Assembly: GCF_003999975.1 (NCBI RefSeq)
Contig: NZ_RJAC01000045.1
Coordinates: forward strand, 1-33,094
Length of the DNA: 33,094 nt
Origin: Actinoplanes solisilvae
Lineage (GTDB): Bacteria; Actinomycetota; Actinomycetes; Mycobacteriales; Micromonosporaceae
Direction: 5' to 3'
Shown: one piece after another, positions 32,105-33,094 of the stretch
Layout of the letters: each line of letters starts with the position of its first letter
How positions within the stretch are numbered: the stretch's first letter is position 1
Made by a program: the position numbers and the translations under genes
Notes under the pieces: model-generated
What the model saw: only the letters and a program-made list of their open reading frames with translations
Databases searched by the model: none
What the model was told of the DNA's origin: nothing

Positions 32105-32979
32105 CCGTCGTCGAGGAAGAACACCCCACGGTGCCGTTGTGGCGGCAGGGCCTGCGGGTCTTCGCCGAGAACCGGCTGGCCCTGGTCGGCGCGGGCATGT
32201 TCGTGCTGCTGGCCGCCCTGAGCTTCCTCGGGCCGCTGTTCTACCACACCGACCAGGTGCACACCGATCTCACCGCGGTCAACCTGCCGGCCGGCTCGCC
32301 GGGACATCCGCTCGGCACCGACGGCGTCGGATACGACCAGCTCGGCCGGCTCATGCTCGGCGGCCAGACGTCCATCATCGTCGGCCTGGCCGCCGGGGTG
32401 CTGGCCACCGCCGTGGGCACGATCTGGGGCGCCGTCGCCGGATTCGCGGGCGGCTGGGTCGACTCGGCGATGATGCGCGTGGTCGACGCGATGATGTCCA
32501 TCCCGGCGCTGTTCCTGTTCATGCTGCTGGCCGCGATCGTCACGCCGAGCGTCCCCATGCTCATCTTCATCATCGGCGCGTTCGCCTGGCTCGGACCGGC
32601 CCGGCTGGTGCGCGGCGAGGCCCTGAGCCTGCGCTCGCGCGAATACGTGCAGGCGATGCGGGCGATGGGCGGCACCGGCGGGCGGGCGGTGCGTTCACAC
32701 ATCGTGCCTAACGCGATCGGCACGGTGATCGTCAACGCGACCTTCCAGATCGCCGACGCGATCCTCTACGTCGCCTACCTGTCCTTCCTCGGCCTCGGCG
32801 TGCCGCCGCCCGCGGCCAACTGGGGCGGCATGCTCTCCGACGGCCTGGCCGACACCTACAGCGGCCACTGGTGGCTGCTCTACCCGCCCGGCATCGCCAT
32901 CATCCTCATCGTGCTCGCCTTCAACTTCATCGGCGACGGGCTGAGGGACGCCTTCGAGGTCCGCCTCCGCCGGCGCTGA
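32101..32979 (+). CDS. ABC transporter permease (DppC/OppC type)
   Basis: A 292-residue second permease subunit. The N-terminal OppC-type segment (RVFAENRLALVGAGMFVLLA, about 19-38) is followed by HPLGTDGVGYDQLGRLMLGG, the usual DppC landmark, five further membrane helices and the EAA loop REYVQAMRAMGGTGGRAVRS (about 180-199). The ATG overlaps the first permease gene by four bases. In transporters of this kind one or two ATPase genes normally follow at once. Here the sequence after the stop has no ATPase; within about 25 bases the tail of an opposite-strand transposase begins. Confidence 0.95.
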   Translation: MTVVEEEHPTVPLWRQGLRVFAENRLALVGAGMFVLLAALSFLGPLFYHTDQVHTDLTAVNLPAGSPGHPLGTDGVGYDQLGRLMLGGQTSIIVGLAAGVLATAVGTIWGAVAGFAGGWVDSAMMRVVDAMMSIPALFLFMLLAAIVTPSVPMLIFIIGAFAWLGPARLVRGEALSLRSREYVQAMRAMGGTGGRAVRSHIVPNAIGTVIVNATFQIADAILYVAYLSFLGLGVPPPAANWGGMLSDGLADTYSGHWWLLYPPGIAIILIVLAFNFIGDGLRDAFEVRLRRR

Positions 32980-33002
32980 AAGACATCCCAGGAGTTTGAA
33001 TG

Positions 33003-33094
33003 TCAAGCGGCAGCGTCGATGAGGTGAGCGGACCAGGCGGTCGCCTCGTTGTAGGGTGTGCCGGTTTTGAGGCATCCGTGCAGGATGCCGACGA
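33003..33094 (-). mobile_element. 3' end of an IS110-like transposase (partial, runs off the window)
   Basis: Read on the minus strand from the window edge, the frame gives VGILHGCLKTGTPYNEATAW followed by SAHLIDAAA and a TGA at 33003-33005. This matches the C-terminal tail usual in IS110/IS116/IS902-type transposases (ILHxCL, then a Tyr/Glu/Ala/Trp block). Only about 30 codons are visible. The element apparently sits directly behind the second permease gene, where a transporter ATPase gene would be expected. IS110 elements usually lack terminal inverted repeats, so the exact boundary cannot be fixed; it should lie between 32980 and 33003. Confidence 0.72.

Noticed and set aside
33000..33094. 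Plus-strand start (ATG at 33000 with AGGAG upstream) as the beginning of a transporter ATPase gene
   Set aside because: The encoded residues do not resemble an OppD/OppF N-terminus and no Walker motif is seen in the visible part, while the minus strand reads as a transposase tail. Coincidental or residual ribosome binding site.

Overview
The window is very GC-rich. It has many GTG starts, frequent 1-11 bp start/stop overlaps and strong G/C bias at third codon positions. The gene types (EfeUOB with an iron-box, BlaI/M56 pair, NarL-type kinases, ROK kinase and ROK repressor, CE1758/CE1759-type flavin monooxygenase pair, ricin-type lectin, HupE-like membrane protein) point to a filamentous actinomycete, most likely of the Actinoplanes/Micromonosporaceae kind. 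The taxon is an inference from gene content and base composition only.

Layout, left to right. (1) 391-4088, plus strand: an orphan OmpR-type response regulator whose receiver lacks the acidic metal pocket; a tightly overlapping trio of small predicted secreted protein, NarL-family histidine kinase and NarL-family regulator; then a RidA-like protein. (2) 4106-6207, minus: a fasciclin-domain lipoprotein followed by a membrane-anchored molybdopterin (sulfite-oxidase fold) protein. (3) 6342-12135, minus: a HupE/UreJ-like membrane protein and a 1555-residue secreted protein joining a calcineurin phosphoesterase, a PQQ-type beta-propeller and carboxypeptidase-regulatory-like domains, closed by a strong hairpin. 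(4) 12254-14926: a wrecked aminoglycoside-phosphotransferase-like gene, a small secreted beta-trefoil lectin, a Mth938-like protein and a gene-poor stretch. (5) 14823-18237, minus: the complete ferrous-iron uptake operon efeU-efeO-efeB, with a DtxR/IdeR-like box in front and a large hairpin behind. (6) 18240-19666: M56 membrane metalloprotease convergent with a BlaI-type repressor. (7) 19703-22321: a MarR-type gene broken by a frameshift and an in-frame stop, a decayed stretch, then a two-component flavin monooxygenase/FMN reductase operon whose promoter carries two palindromic operators. (8) 22347-25032: ECF sigma factor with a membrane-anchored partner, then a formate/nitrite-family channel. 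(9) 25033-25574: gene-free, with degenerate repeats. (10) 25575-33094: ROK sugar kinase, M81-family hydrolase and ROK repressor (minus), divergent from a peptide-type ABC transporter (binding protein and two permeases, plus). Where the transporter ATPase genes would be expected, the 3' end of an IS110-like transposase begins on the opposite strand.

Functional reading: the best-supported systems are iron uptake (EfeUOB) and the ROK/M81/ABC cluster. The latter looks like a substrate-inducible uptake and breakdown system, with an inverted repeat lying exactly over the promoter of the binding-protein gene. The most unusual items are the secreted peptide embedded in a two-component operon, the giant phosphoesterase/propeller fusion paired with a HupE-like protein, the side-by-side iron-box and BlaI-like palindrome between efeU and the M56 gene, and the loss of a local MarR regulator while palindromic sites at the neighbouring operon remain. 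No tRNA, rRNA or CRISPR array was seen.
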